The notes beneath the pieces were generated by a model. That model made no database searches, was not told where the DNA came from, and was given only the letters and a program-made list of their open reading frames with translations. From positions 1-8,333 of the forward strand of contig DNSZ01000136.1 in the NCBI GenBank assembly GCA_003500165.1: a stretch of DNA of 8,333 nt, read 5' to 3'. Source of the DNA: Paracoccaceae bacterium (lineage in GTDB: Bacteria > Pseudomonadota > Alphaproteobacteria > Rhodobacterales > Rhodobacteraceae). A program made the position numbers and the translations under genes. Positions 1 through 6,714 of the stretch are shown piece after piece (the first letter of the stretch is position 1; every line of letters begins with the position of its first letter).

Positions 1-45
1 GTGGGTGGGTGGGCCGCGCCGGGGCGCGCGCCCGCGCAACACCGG
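1..45. other. short non-coding edge downstream of the RND permease
   Basis: This is the 45-bp stretch after the permease stop codon, up to the window edge. Three GGG tracts separated by single T residues lie at 3-13. A perfect 12-bp palindrome, GGGCGCGCGCCC, lies at 22-33 and could form a short GC-only stem at the 3' end of the efflux transcript. No T-run follows on either strand, so a classical intrinsic terminator is not supported. No gene start is visible. The plus-strand frame opening here is an antisense shadow of the permease. Confidence 0.4.
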
Positions 46-3000
46 TCAGCCGCGCCGCGCCGCCGCCCACAACGCGGCGGTGACGAAATGGACGGCCACC
101 GCGACCAGCACCGCGCCCAGGGCGAACACCGCCAGCGCACCGCCCGTGCCCTCGGGCAGCGGCACACCCTGCAGCAGCCCCACGAGCGGGGGCGCCATCG
201 CCCCGGTGACCAGCGTCCATCCCAGGGTGGCGACGAACAGCGCGGCCATCGCCGCCCCGGCGATCCGCACCGCAAACCCCGCCGGCCCGCTCCCGCGCCG
301 GCCGCGCAGGGCGCGGCGCAGCGCCGCACGGGCGCGCGCCAGATCGGCCTGCATCGCCATCAGCGCCGGGACCACCACCAGCACCAGCGCCATGCCGAAG
401 CCCAGGCCATAGCACAGGGTGATCACGGTCGGTTTCAGGAACTGCGCCTGCATCGAGGTCTCGTAAAGCAACGGTGCCAGACCCAGCACCGTGGTCAGCG
501 TGGTCAGCAGCACCGGCCGCAGCCGGTCGGCCGCGCCGTCGATGATCGCCGGGAACAGGCCGCGTTCCTCGGCATATTCGTCGATCGTGGTGACCAGAAC
601 GATCGAATCGTTGATGATGATCCCGACCATGCCCAGCAAGCCCACGACCGAGAACATCGACAGCGGCACGTCCCAGATGTAGTGGCCCCAGATCGCGCCG
701 ACGAGGCCGAAGGGGATGATCGCCATCACCACCGCCGGCCGGCTCCAGCTGGCGAAAATCCAGGCCAGCACCAGATAGATGCCCAGCAGGCACAGGATCA
801 GCCCGGTCTGCGCGTCGGCCAGAAAGGCGCGCTCCTGCTCTGCGAGGCCGGTCATCCGCGAGGCAACGCCGAAACGTGCCTCGATATCGGGCAGGATGGT
901 CTGGCGCAGCGCCTCTTCGATCAGCGTCGCGCGCTCGGGATCGTCTTCCGCGATGTCGCCGGTCACCGAGACCACCCGCAGGCCGTTCTCGCGCCGCACC
1001 GTGGAGAAGCCGCCCCGCGAGGTGACCGCGACGATGTCGGCCAGCGGCACGTAATCGCCCGCCGCGGTGCGCATCATCGTGCGTTCCAGGAAATCCGCCG
1101 ACAGCGCGCGGTCGGGCAGTTCGACGCGGATCGTTGCGGTGCGCGGACCGTCGGGAAAGCTCGCCGCCTCGATCCCGGTCAGCCGGTCGCGCAGCGCGCG
1201 GCCCAGCGCGTCGACCGACAGCCCCAGCGCGGCGCCGCGCGGCGTCAGTTCCAGGATCAGCTCTTCCTTGTCATAGGCAAGGCTGTCCTCGACGGCCGAG
1301 ACCTCGGGGTATTGCGCGACGGCCGTCTTCAGCGCCTCGGCCGCGGCCTTCAGCGTCTCCGCATCGGCGCCGAAGAAATCCACCGACAGGGAATCGCCGC
1401 CCGGGCCGCCGCGCCAGCCGCGAAAGCTCAACTCTTCCAGCAGCGGCGGCCGCACCACCTCCTGTTGCAGATCGGCGACGAAATCGAAGGACGAGTAGCC
1501 CGGCCGCAGATCGGCGTCGATCAGTTCGATCGCGATGCCGCCCAGCAAATCCCGGTCCTTGGTCTCGGCACCGGCGAGGCCGCGCCCGGTGTTGCCGCCG
1601 ATCTCTCCCAGGGCATAGTCGATCAGCGCGACGCCGGTTTCGTCCTGGTAGCGCACCGCCACCGCCTCGGCGGCGCGTTGCAACTCGCGCATCATCGCAA
1701 GGCTGTCGTCGCGGGTCGCGCCCTGGGCCATGGCGAAATTGCCCGACACCGAGCCGAGTTCGGGCGCGTTGAAAAACCGCCAGCCGACCTTGCCGTCGAT
1801 CACCAGGGCGATCTGACTGGCCAGCAGCAGGAGTGTCGCAGCGAGCACCGGGTAGCGCGCCCAGATCACCAGCCGGATGCCCGGGCGAAAGAGCCGCATC
1901 CGGAACCGCCCGAGCCCGCGATTGACCAGCAGAGAGGCGGTGTTGATGCCGTTGTGCCGCAACAAGGCGAGCGCCGCGTCGCGCCGTCTGCGGCCGATCG
2001 CGGCCAGCCCCAGCACGGTTGCCAGCGCGACCCCGCCAGCCAGCCAGGCCGCGACCGCAAGCGGTTGTGCCGCGATCGCGGCCCGCTGGTCGGCGGCCCA
2101 TAGATCGACCGCCCCGAGCGCCCAATCCTCAAGCCCGGTCAGGGCGATCCAGATCGACGTCAGCGCCGCCGGCAGGGCAAGCAGGATGAACCCCGCCGTG
2201 ACCAGCCCGGCAAGGCCCACCGCCACGACCCCGACCAGGCCGAGAAACGTCCGCAACGCGCCAGCCCCGCGCAGCGGGCGCGGCTTCAGCGCATGGGCCA
2301 TGTGGTTGGGCAGGATCAGGAAGCATTCGATCAGCGAGGCGATCAGCACGGTGATCACGGTAAACGGGATGTCCTTGATCAGGTCGCCGAACCGGCCACC
2401 CACCGCGACCAGCGCGAAGAAGGCGATCACCGTCGTCACGGTGGCCGAAAACACCGGCGGCGCCATCCGGCGGGCGGCGTTGACGGCCGCGTCGGTGGCC
2501 GGCTCGCCCAGCAGCCGGGCACGGAAATCGGCGTGTTCGCCGACCACAATGGCGTCGTCGACGACGATGCCCAGCGTGATGATCAGCGCAAACAGCGAAA
2601 TCATGTTGAGCGTCAGGCCCGCGGCATACATCAACGCGATCGTCGCCAGCATCGCCACCGGAATGCCGGCGGCCACCCAGAACGCGGTGCGCGCGTTGAG
2701 AAACAGAAACAGCAGCGTGACGACCAGCATCAGCCCCAGCATCCCGTTATCGAGCAGGATGCCGATCCGGGTGGTGATCGCCTCGGCCCGGGTGCGGATC
2801 AGCTCGATCGTGACGCCTTGCGGCAGATCGGCCTGCAACGCGGCGGCGACCTGCTCGACGGTTTGCTGAATCTCGATCGCGTCGCCGGCCTCGGACCGGT
2901 CGACGCGGATCGACAGGGCCGGGTCGGGGCCGGCGAAATAGGCGCGCTCCCGGTCGGGCCCGTCGACGCGAATCCGCGCGACATCGCCGATCCGCAGTTT

Positions 3001-3768
3001 CGACCCGTCCGGCCCGGCGCGCAGCACGATCGCCGCGATTTCCTCGCTCGAGCGTTTCTCGACCCCGGTGCGCACCCGCGCGGTGCCACCGGCCACGTCG
3101 CCGGCCGGATCGGCTTCGGCCTCGGCCCGGATCGCGGCGGCGATCTGGGACAGCGTCACATCATGGCCGATCAGCGCCGCCTCGTCGACCTCGACCACGG
3201 TCTGCGGCGCGGCGAGCCCGCGGATCGATACCCGGGTCACGCCGGCGGCGAACAGCCTGGTCGACAATTCGTCGGCAAAGCGGCCCAGCTGCTCGACCGG
3301 CAATGGCCCGGTGATCACGATGTCGGTGACCCGGTCGCGCCAGGCGCCGCGGCGCACCGCCGGGTCGTCGGCATCCTCGGGCAGTTCGGTGATGGCATCG
3401 ACCCGGGTCTTCACATCGTCGGCCGCCCGGGCCATGTCCCAGCCGGGCTCGAATTCGATGGTGATCGTCGCCTGCCCCTCGCGCGCCACGGCCGAGGTTT
3501 CGCTGACCCCTTCGACGGCCAGAAGCGCCGGTTCCAGAAGCTGGACGATGGCGGCATCCACATCCTCGGCCCCGGCGCCCTGCCAGCCGACCGAAACGAC
3601 CACCTCGTCGACGATGACATCGGGAAAGAACTGCGCCCGCATCTGCGGCGCCGCCGCAAGGCCGAGGACCACCAGGACCACCAGCAAGAGGTTGGCCACC
3701 GTCGGATGCCGGGCGAAATAGCCCAGCACGCCCTCGGCGGCCCGCGGGGTGGCGCGCATCGCGGCCAT
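46..3768 (-). CDS. RND-family efflux transporter permease subunit (AcrB-like), enlarged
   Basis: This 1240-aa inner-membrane, proton-driven resistance-nodulation-division pump should export small molecules through a periplasmic adaptor and an outer-membrane channel. TM1 is near residues 23-41. The first periplasmic domain spans about 42-335, TM2-TM6 about 336-490, TM7 about 638-657, the second periplasmic domain about 658-985, and TM8-TM12 about 986-1138. TM4 carries the hallmark Asp pair (D404-D405 in VVDDAIVV), matching the AcrB proton-relay aspartates. The TM11 segment keeps the RLRP motif (R1084). At the TM10 position where AcrB has Lys there is Asn (N1053 in IINDSIV). AcrB is about 1050 aa. 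The extra length here is a hydrophobic insert at about 505-595, with two or three likely helices, and a C-terminal tail at about 1141-1240 with two more. The start at 3768 lies 3 nt after the adaptor stop, so the two genes are probably translationally coupled; a second ATG three codons in (3759) is also possible. The substrate cannot be read from sequence. The family call is very secure. Confidence 0.95.
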   Translation of the reverse strand: MAAMRATPRAAEGVLGYFARHPTVANLLLVVLVVLGLAAAPQMRAQFFPDVIVDEVVVSVGWQGAGAEDVDAAIVQLLEPALLAVEGVSETSAVAREGQATITIEFEPGWDMARAADDVKTRVDAITELPEDADDPAVRRGAWRDRVTDIVITGPLPVEQLGRFADELSTRLFAAGVTRVSIRGLAAPQTVVEVDEAALIGHDVTLSQIAAAIRAEAEADPAGDVAGGTARVRTGVEKRSSEEIAAIVLRAGPDGSKLRIGDVARIRVDGPDRERAYFAGPDPALSIRVDRSEAGDAIEIQQTVEQVAAALQADLPQGVTIELIRTRAEAITTRIGILLDNGMLGLMLVVTLLFLFLNARTAFWVAAGIPVAMLATIALMYAAGLTLNMISLFALIITLGIVVDDAIVVGEHADFRARLLGEPATDAAVNAARRMAPPVFSATVTTVIAFFALVAVGGRFGDLIKDIPFTVITVLIASLIECFLILPNHMAHALKPRPLRGAGALRTFLGLVGVVAVGLAGLVTAGFILLALPAALTSIWIALTGLEDWALGAVDLWAADQRAAIAAQPLAVAAWLAGGVALATVLGLAAIGRRRRDAALALLRHNGINTASLLVNRGLGRFRMRLFRPGIRLVIWARYPVLAATLLLLASQIALVIDGKVGWRFFNAPELGSVSGNFAMAQGATRDDSLAMMRELQRAAEAVAVRYQDETGVALIDYALGEIGGNTGRGLAGAETKDRDLLGGIAIELIDADLRPGYSSFDFVADLQQEVVRPPLLEELSFRGWRGGPGGDSLSVDFFGADAETLKAAAEALKTAVAQYPEVSAVEDSLAYDKEELILELTPRGAALGLSVDALGRALRDRLTGIEAASFPDGPRTATIRVELPDRALSADFLERTMMRTAAGDYVPLADIVAVTSRGGFSTVRRENGLRVVSVTGDIAEDDPERATLIEEALRQTILPDIEARFGVASRMTGLAEQERAFLADAQTGLILCLLGIYLVLAWIFASWSRPAVVMAIIPFGLVGAIWGHYIWDVPLSMFSVVGLLGMVGIIINDSIVLVTTIDEYAEERGLFPAIIDGAADRLRPVLLTTLTTVLGLAPLLYETSMQAQFLKPTVITLCYGLGFGMALVLVVVPALMAMQADLARARAALRRALRGRRGSGPAGFAVRIAGAAMAALFVATLGWTLVTGAMAPPLVGLLQGVPLPEGTGGALAVFALGAVLVAVAVHFVTAALWAAARRG

Positions 3769-3771
3769 CGC

Positions 3772-5253
3772 TCAGCCGCCGCTCCGCCGCTGTTCCAGCC
3801 GGTCGACCACCGCGCGCGGCACAAGCCCGGCGTTGAGCTGGGCGATCATCCGGGCCTTGGCCGCATCGGGCATGGCGGCGTCCCGCTCCACCGCGGCGAT
3901 CAGCCTGGCCCGCGCGGCCGCGCTGAGCGACACCATCTCGGCCCCGTCCGGGGCCTCGGCGGCGCCCGCCGCGGCACCGCGGCGCACCGGCCGCACCCGA
4001 ATGCCGGCGCCCACAAGCGGCGTGCGCTCGGCCACCACCTCGGCGCCGTCCAGGCCGTCGGCCGCCACGATCAGATCGTCGCCCATGCGGCGCAGCACGG
4101 TCACCTTTCGGGCCTCGAGCCGATCGTCGGCGCCCAGCGTCAGGACCGTGCCGTCGGCATCGACGGCGGCGGCGGGCAGCCGGATCACATTGTCAAGCGG
4201 CGGCTCGGAGATCTCGACGGCGACGAAATCGCCCGCGCGCAAGCCTGCCGCCGCCGCATCCTCGGCCAGATCGGCAAACACCTCGCGCCCGGTCTCGCCT
4301 TCGGCCACGATCGGGCTGTCGCGGGTGATCCGGCCCTGCGCGGTCAGCCCGACATCGAGAAAATCGAGCCGCACCGTGACCGGGCGGGCAAGGATCGCGC
4401 CGTTCTCGTCGAGCAGCCGGACATATTGCGGGGTCGACAGGCGGAAAGCGACATCGAGCCGGCGCGGGTCGACCAGGCGGGCCAGCCTTTCATTCTGGCC
4501 GACGAGCGCGCCCTCCTGCACCGCGACATCGGCGAGCGCGCCGTCAAAGGGCGCGCGCAGCGTGGTGTCGGCGAGCCGCCGCGCCGCCTCCTCGACCCCG
4601 ATGATGGCGCGGGTCACGGCGATCTGGGCCTGGGATTGCCGTGCCTGCGCGTCGGCCAGCGACTGGCGCCGCGACAGCACCGTCTGGGCTGCGGCGCTGG
4701 CGGCCAGTTCGGCCGTCTCGACCGCGGAATCGGTGCCAACCCCGCGCCCGGCCAGGTCGCGCTGACGGGCGAGCGCGGTCTGCCGCAACCGCGCCTGATC
4801 CTCGGCCGCGGCAAGTTCGTCGCGGCGCAGATCGATCATCCGGGCGGCATCGGCCAGATCGGCCCGGGCCTGCCCCAGATCGGCCGCGGCGACGTCGCGC
4901 GCGGTCTCGGCATCGGCCGGGTCGATGCGCAGAAGCACCGCGTCGCGCGCCACGATGCCGCCTTCCTCGAAGGCCGGCGATACCTCGACGACCGCGCCTG
5001 CCGCGGCGGCGCGAAGATCGACCGAACGCAACGCGCGGATCTCGCCAAAGGCGGTGATGACCGGCGTGATCCGAGCCGCCCGGGCGGGCAGCACGGCCAC
5101 CGCATAGACCCGCTCTTGCCGCGGGCGTTCCGGCGCGTCGCGATTCATTCGCGCGGCGAGCGTGCCGACCACGACCTGGCCGGCCCAGGCCAGAAGGCCA
5201 AGGGTCAGCGCCGCCATCAGAAGACCGGTCAGGGAACGGGCAAGAAAGCGCAT
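3772..5253 (-). CDS. RND efflux periplasmic adaptor subunit (HlyD/AcrA-type membrane fusion protein)
   Basis: This 493-aa adaptor bridges the RND permease and an outer-membrane channel. Residues 1-30 (Arg-containing start, then an uninterrupted hydrophobic run ending GQVVVG) look like an uncleaved N-terminal membrane anchor. There is no lipobox Cys, so it is not an AcrA-style lipoprotein. The two halves of the lipoyl/barrel-sandwich domain fall at about 78-112 and 230-262; the second half shows LRAPFDGAL and the GALVGQNERL turn. The Ala/Arg/Gln-rich stretch between them (about 113-228) is the expected helical coiled-coil hairpin. Beta-barrel and membrane-proximal domains follow at about 265-420. 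An Ala-rich, probably helical tail (about 425-493) extends beyond the usual end of the family. The start at 5253 was chosen because it precedes the hydrophobic anchor. The nearest SD-like sequence (GGGA) is weak and rather distant. It is first in the operon with the permease 3 nt downstream. No outer-membrane factor or regulator gene is in the window. Confidence 0.93.
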   Translation of the reverse strand: MRFLARSLTGLLMAALTLGLLAWAGQVVVGTLAARMNRDAPERPRQERVYAVAVLPARAARITPVITAFGEIRALRSVDLRAAAAGAVVEVSPAFEEGGIVARDAVLLRIDPADAETARDVAAADLGQARADLADAARMIDLRRDELAAAEDQARLRQTALARQRDLAGRGVGTDSAVETAELAASAAAQTVLSRRQSLADAQARQSQAQIAVTRAIIGVEEAARRLADTTLRAPFDGALADVAVQEGALVGQNERLARLVDPRRLDVAFRLSTPQYVRLLDENGAILARPVTVRLDFLDVGLTAQGRITRDSPIVAEGETGREVFADLAEDAAAAGLRAGDFVAVEISEPPLDNVIRLPAAAVDADGTVLTLGADDRLEARKVTVLRRMGDDLIVAADGLDGAEVVAERTPLVGAGIRVRPVRRGAAAGAAEAPDGAEMVSLSAAARARLIAAVERDAAMPDAAKARMIAQLNAGLVPRAVVDRLEQRRSGG

Positions 5254-5299
5254 CGGGTTCGATCATCCCGGGTTGGGCGGCGGGTCAGCCGTGGGAGAC

Positions 5300-5328
5300 C
5301 ATATAGGCGGGCGCCCGGACCGGGTCCA
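5300..5328 (-). promoter_or_regulatory. candidate sigma-70-like promoter of the RND efflux operon
   Basis: Reading the minus strand, TGGACC (5328-5323) matches four of six -35 positions. It is separated by 17 nt from TATATG (5305-5300), which matches four of six -10 positions. Initiation would fall near 5293, giving a leader of about 40 nt before the adaptor start. The interrupted palindrome GGACC-G-GGTCC (5317-5327) overlaps the -35 element and spacer and could be an operator. This is a motif match only; no regulator is encoded nearby. Confidence 0.4.
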
Positions 5329-5353
5329 GCCGGGGTCGTGTCGCGCTGCCTTA

Positions 5354-5380
5354 CAAACGGTCTCTGACCATGACCGTTCG
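5354..5380 (-). promoter_or_regulatory. stem-loop/dyad upstream of the efflux promoter
   Basis: Arms 5354-5362 and 5372-5380 form a 9-bp stem with a 9-nt loop. Seven pairs are perfect on both strands (AACGGTC / GACCGTT); read as minus-strand RNA, one G-U wobble and one outer pair complete it. On the minus strand the stem ends in ...GTTTGT, only a very short U-rich tail. It lies just upstream of the candidate efflux -35 element. It could be a weak terminator for read-through from moaB or a protein-binding dyad. The loop and right arm contain the 14-bp sequence repeated at 5556-5569. Confidence 0.35.
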
Positions 5381-5423
5381 CCGCAACCCGTTCCGCGATG
5401 GCGGGCTCGCAGGGCTCCCGCCC

Positions 5424-5453
5424 GGTGCCCGCGCGCTGTCGCGCGCCGGCACC
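5424..5453. repeat. hairpin 1 of the intergenic cluster
   Basis: Outer arms GGTGCC (5424-5429) and GGCACC (5448-5453) pair perfectly. A single C-C mismatch (5430/5447) follows, then six more pairs of alternating GC (5431-5436 with 5441-5446). The loop is TGTC at 5437-5440. No T-run flanks it on either strand. It lies 12 nt from hairpin 2. Confidence 0.55.
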
Positions 5454-5465
5454 CGTTGGGCCCGG

Positions 5466-5494
5466 CCCGGCCGCTTGCTGCGCAAGCGGCCGGG
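5466..5494. repeat. hairpin 2 of the intergenic cluster, perfect 12-bp stem
   Basis: CCCGGCCGCTTG (5466-5477) is the exact reverse complement of 5483-5494. The 5-nt loop is at 5478-5482. Two further pairs, one of them a G-T wobble, extend it outward to 5464-5496. It therefore nearly abuts hairpin 3. Confidence 0.65.
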
Positions 5495-5497
5495 TCC

Positions 5498-5532
5498 GCC
5501 GGGCAAGGGGGCGCGATGCCCCCTTGCCCGGC
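5498..5532 (-). terminator. hairpin 3, perfect 15-bp stem; likely 3'-end structure of the moaB transcript
   Basis: Arms 5498-5512 and 5518-5532 are exact reverse complements over 15 bp around a 5-nt loop (5513-5517). The core is GGGCAAGGGGGC paired with GCCCCCTTGCCC. The stem begins 43 nt after the moaB stop in the direction of transcription, where a terminator or RNA-stabilising hairpin is expected. It lacks the downstream U-tract of a textbook intrinsic terminator, so it may act with Rho, be bidirectional, or protect the mRNA 3' end. The hairpin is certain; termination is inferred. Confidence 0.5.
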
Positions 5533-5575
5533 CCCCCCGACCGTGCCGGCCATCGCTGACCATGACCGTCCGGTC

Positions 5576-6118
5576 TCAGCCGCGCCGCAGATGCTCGTCG
5601 AGGCGGGGCAGGATTTCGACGAAATTGCAGGGCCGGTGGCGATAGTCGAATTGCGGCGCCAGAATCGCGTCCCAGGCGTCGCGGCAGGCGCCGGGGCTGC
5701 CCGGCAGCGCGAACAGATAGGTGCCGCCTGCGACCCCCGCGCAGGCACGCGACTGGATCGCCGAGGTGCCGATCTTTTTCATCGAGACGATGGTGAAGAC
5801 GGTGCCGAACGCCTCGATCTCTTTCTCGTAGACATCGCGATGCGCCTCGACGGTCACGTCGCGCCCCGTAAGCCCGGTGCCCCCCGTGGTCAGCACCGCG
5901 TCGATGCCGGGATCGGCCACCCAGGCGCGCAACTGTTCGGCGATCCGGTCGCGTTCGTCGGGCAGGATGGCGCGGGCGGCCAGGGTATGGCCGGCGCCTT
6001 CGATCCGCTCGGCCAGCACCGCGCCGGACTTGTCGTCGGCCAGGCTGCGGGTGTCCGACAGGGTGAGCACGGCGAAGCGGACAGGCAGAAAAGCGCGGCT
6101 TCCATCGATAGGGTTCAT
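5576..6118 (-). CDS. moaB: molybdenum cofactor biosynthesis protein B (MoaB/MogA-type fold)
   Basis: This 180-aa cytosolic protein belongs to the MoaB/MogA family acting late in molybdenum cofactor synthesis, where family members bind molybdopterin and can adenylylate it before metal insertion. The hallmark motif TTGGTGLTGRD is at residues 77-87. IGTSAIQSRACAGV is at 116-129, and the substrate-loop motif PGSPGACRDAW at 139-149 leads into APQF and the MoaB-like RPCNF (162-166). These segments align closely with E. coli MoaB, which is about 170 aa. The start at 6118 is supported by TGAGG ending 9 nt upstream; that SD-like sequence includes the stop codon of the preceding gene. Longer in-frame starts would overlap the upstream gene and add no family sequence. 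It is the last gene of the operon, 11 nt after the small exported protein. E. coli MoaB is itself dispensable, so the exact in vivo role is less certain than the family. Confidence 0.92.
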   Translation of the reverse strand: MNPIDGSRAFLPVRFAVLTLSDTRSLADDKSGAVLAERIEGAGHTLAARAILPDERDRIAEQLRAWVADPGIDAVLTTGGTGLTGRDVTVEAHRDVYEKEIEAFGTVFTIVSMKKIGTSAIQSRACAGVAGGTYLFALPGSPGACRDAWDAILAPQFDYRHRPCNFVEILPRLDEHLRRG

Positions 6119-6129
6119 CGGCGATGGCC

Positions 6130-6714
6130 TCACAGGCAAGGGTTGACAACGGGCAATCTTGGGAGCGCCAGAGACAGCGTCAATTCCTCTGCAAACGCGT
6201 CGGACAGGATATGCGTGGACAACCGTCCGATCGACGGGGGCACCGGACAGGTCCAACCGGCAAGCCGCTTTTCATCGATTTCCTGGTCGATCATGGCTTC
6301 CACGTAACCGGCCGCGACCGACTTTGCGATCGGGGGATAGGCATTTTCAGCCATGAAGGTGATCACCTCGTCGGCCCGTTCGGACAGCGCGCGGTGCTGC
6401 GCCGGTGTCAAGAGCCGGGGGCAAGCCCGCGCCCGTTCCACCAGTCCAAAGACAAGATGCGCGGCGCAACCGACCGCGCCCAGCCCGGATTCGTCCAGCC
6501 CGACAAACCGGTTCGTTCCGAGGTCATGGGATAGTCGCACCGGGCCGGGCATCATCAGAATGCGCCGCTCGGTCCCATCGGCCAGTTCAACGGTTTCGAC
6601 GCGATCCGCGAAATCGGCGAAGAGGCGATCGAAATCGATCAGGCTTGGACTGTCGTCGGCCGCTGCGAGAACGGGCAACAAGGCCACAAGGCCAGACCAC
6701 CAAAGCGCCTTCAT
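6130..6714 (-). CDS. hypothetical exported protein with four cysteines
   Basis: This 194-aa protein is not one I recognise. Residues 1-19 form a short Sec-type signal peptide: Lys2, a hydrophobic run rich in Leu/Val/Trp, then Ala-Ala-Ala followed by Asp-Asp, with likely cleavage after A19. The mature part is acidic to neutral. Cys83, Cys98, Cys156 and Cys193 could make two disulfides in the periplasm, but the pairing is a guess. After the signal there is no further clear membrane helix, and no catalytic motif was recognised. The start at 6714 (ATG) overlaps the glycosylase stop as ATGA, typical of translational coupling; a longer in-frame start at 6837 lies inside the glycosylase gene and would bury the signal peptide. 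moaB begins 11 nt downstream. Position in the operon alone does not show a role in DNA repair or cofactor synthesis. Confidence 0.8.
   Translation of the reverse strand: MKALWWSGLVALLPVLAAADDSPSLIDFDRLFADFADRVETVELADGTERRILMMPGPVRLSHDLGTNRFVGLDESGLGAVGCAAHLVFGLVERARACPRLLTPAQHRALSERADEVITFMAENAYPPIAKSVAAGYVEAMIDQEIDEKRLAGWTCPVPPSIGRLSTHILSDAFAEELTLSLALPRLPVVNPCL

Larger units (their letters stand above)
5364..5569. repeat. compound palindromic intergenic element bracketed by 14-bp direct repeats
   Basis: This is most of the 322-bp gap between the moaB stop (5576) and the adaptor start (5253); no credible gene lies in it. The 14-mer CTGACCATGACCGT occurs at 5364-5377 and again, in the same orientation, at 5556-5569. 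Just inside lies an inverted pair, GCGATGGCGGGC (5395-5406) versus 5545-5556, whose reverse complement is GCGATGGCCGGC (11 of 12 matching). Inside that are three hairpins: 5424-5453, 5466-5494 and 5498-5532. The order direct repeat, inverted repeat, internal palindromes, inverted repeat, direct repeat resembles a small non-coding mobile or REP/BIME-like element. Short inverted matches are common by chance in such GC-rich DNA, so the element interpretation is inference. Confidence 0.45.

Noticed and set aside
1..2103. 700-codon open frame on the plus strand
   Set aside because: It lies wholly antisense to the RND permease. Its translation is a low-complexity mix of Arg, Gln, His, Asp and Pro with no recognisable domain, the typical shadow of a high-GC gene.
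1271..2125. 284-codon minus-strand frame inside the permease, as possible evidence of a frameshift
   Set aside because: The permease frame is continuous and family-like through this whole stretch, and the alternative frame is Arg/Gly-rich noise.
2293..5367. 1024-codon open frame on the plus strand antisense to the permease and adaptor
   Set aside because: Same His/Arg/Gly/Asp-rich composition as other shadows, and it spans two well-supported minus-strand genes. The lack of stops follows from codon bias on the opposite strand.
5466..5532. CRISPR-like array in the palindromic cluster
   Set aside because: The hairpins differ in sequence and there are no regularly spaced identical repeats with unique spacers.
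5363..5579. Complete transposon with its own transposase
   Set aside because: Repeats bracket the segment, but it is only about 200 bp and holds no coding sequence. At most it is a non-autonomous element.
5263..5748. 161-codon minus-strand frame covering the moaB-adaptor gap
   Set aside because: It begins inside moaB in another frame and encodes the palindromic intergenic DNA as Pro/Arg/Gly-rich sequence. A gene here is not supported.
5162..6307. 381-codon plus-strand frame crossing the adaptor start, the intergenic region and moaB
   Set aside because: It runs antisense to two conserved genes and through the hairpin cluster. No family resemblance or convincing start was seen.
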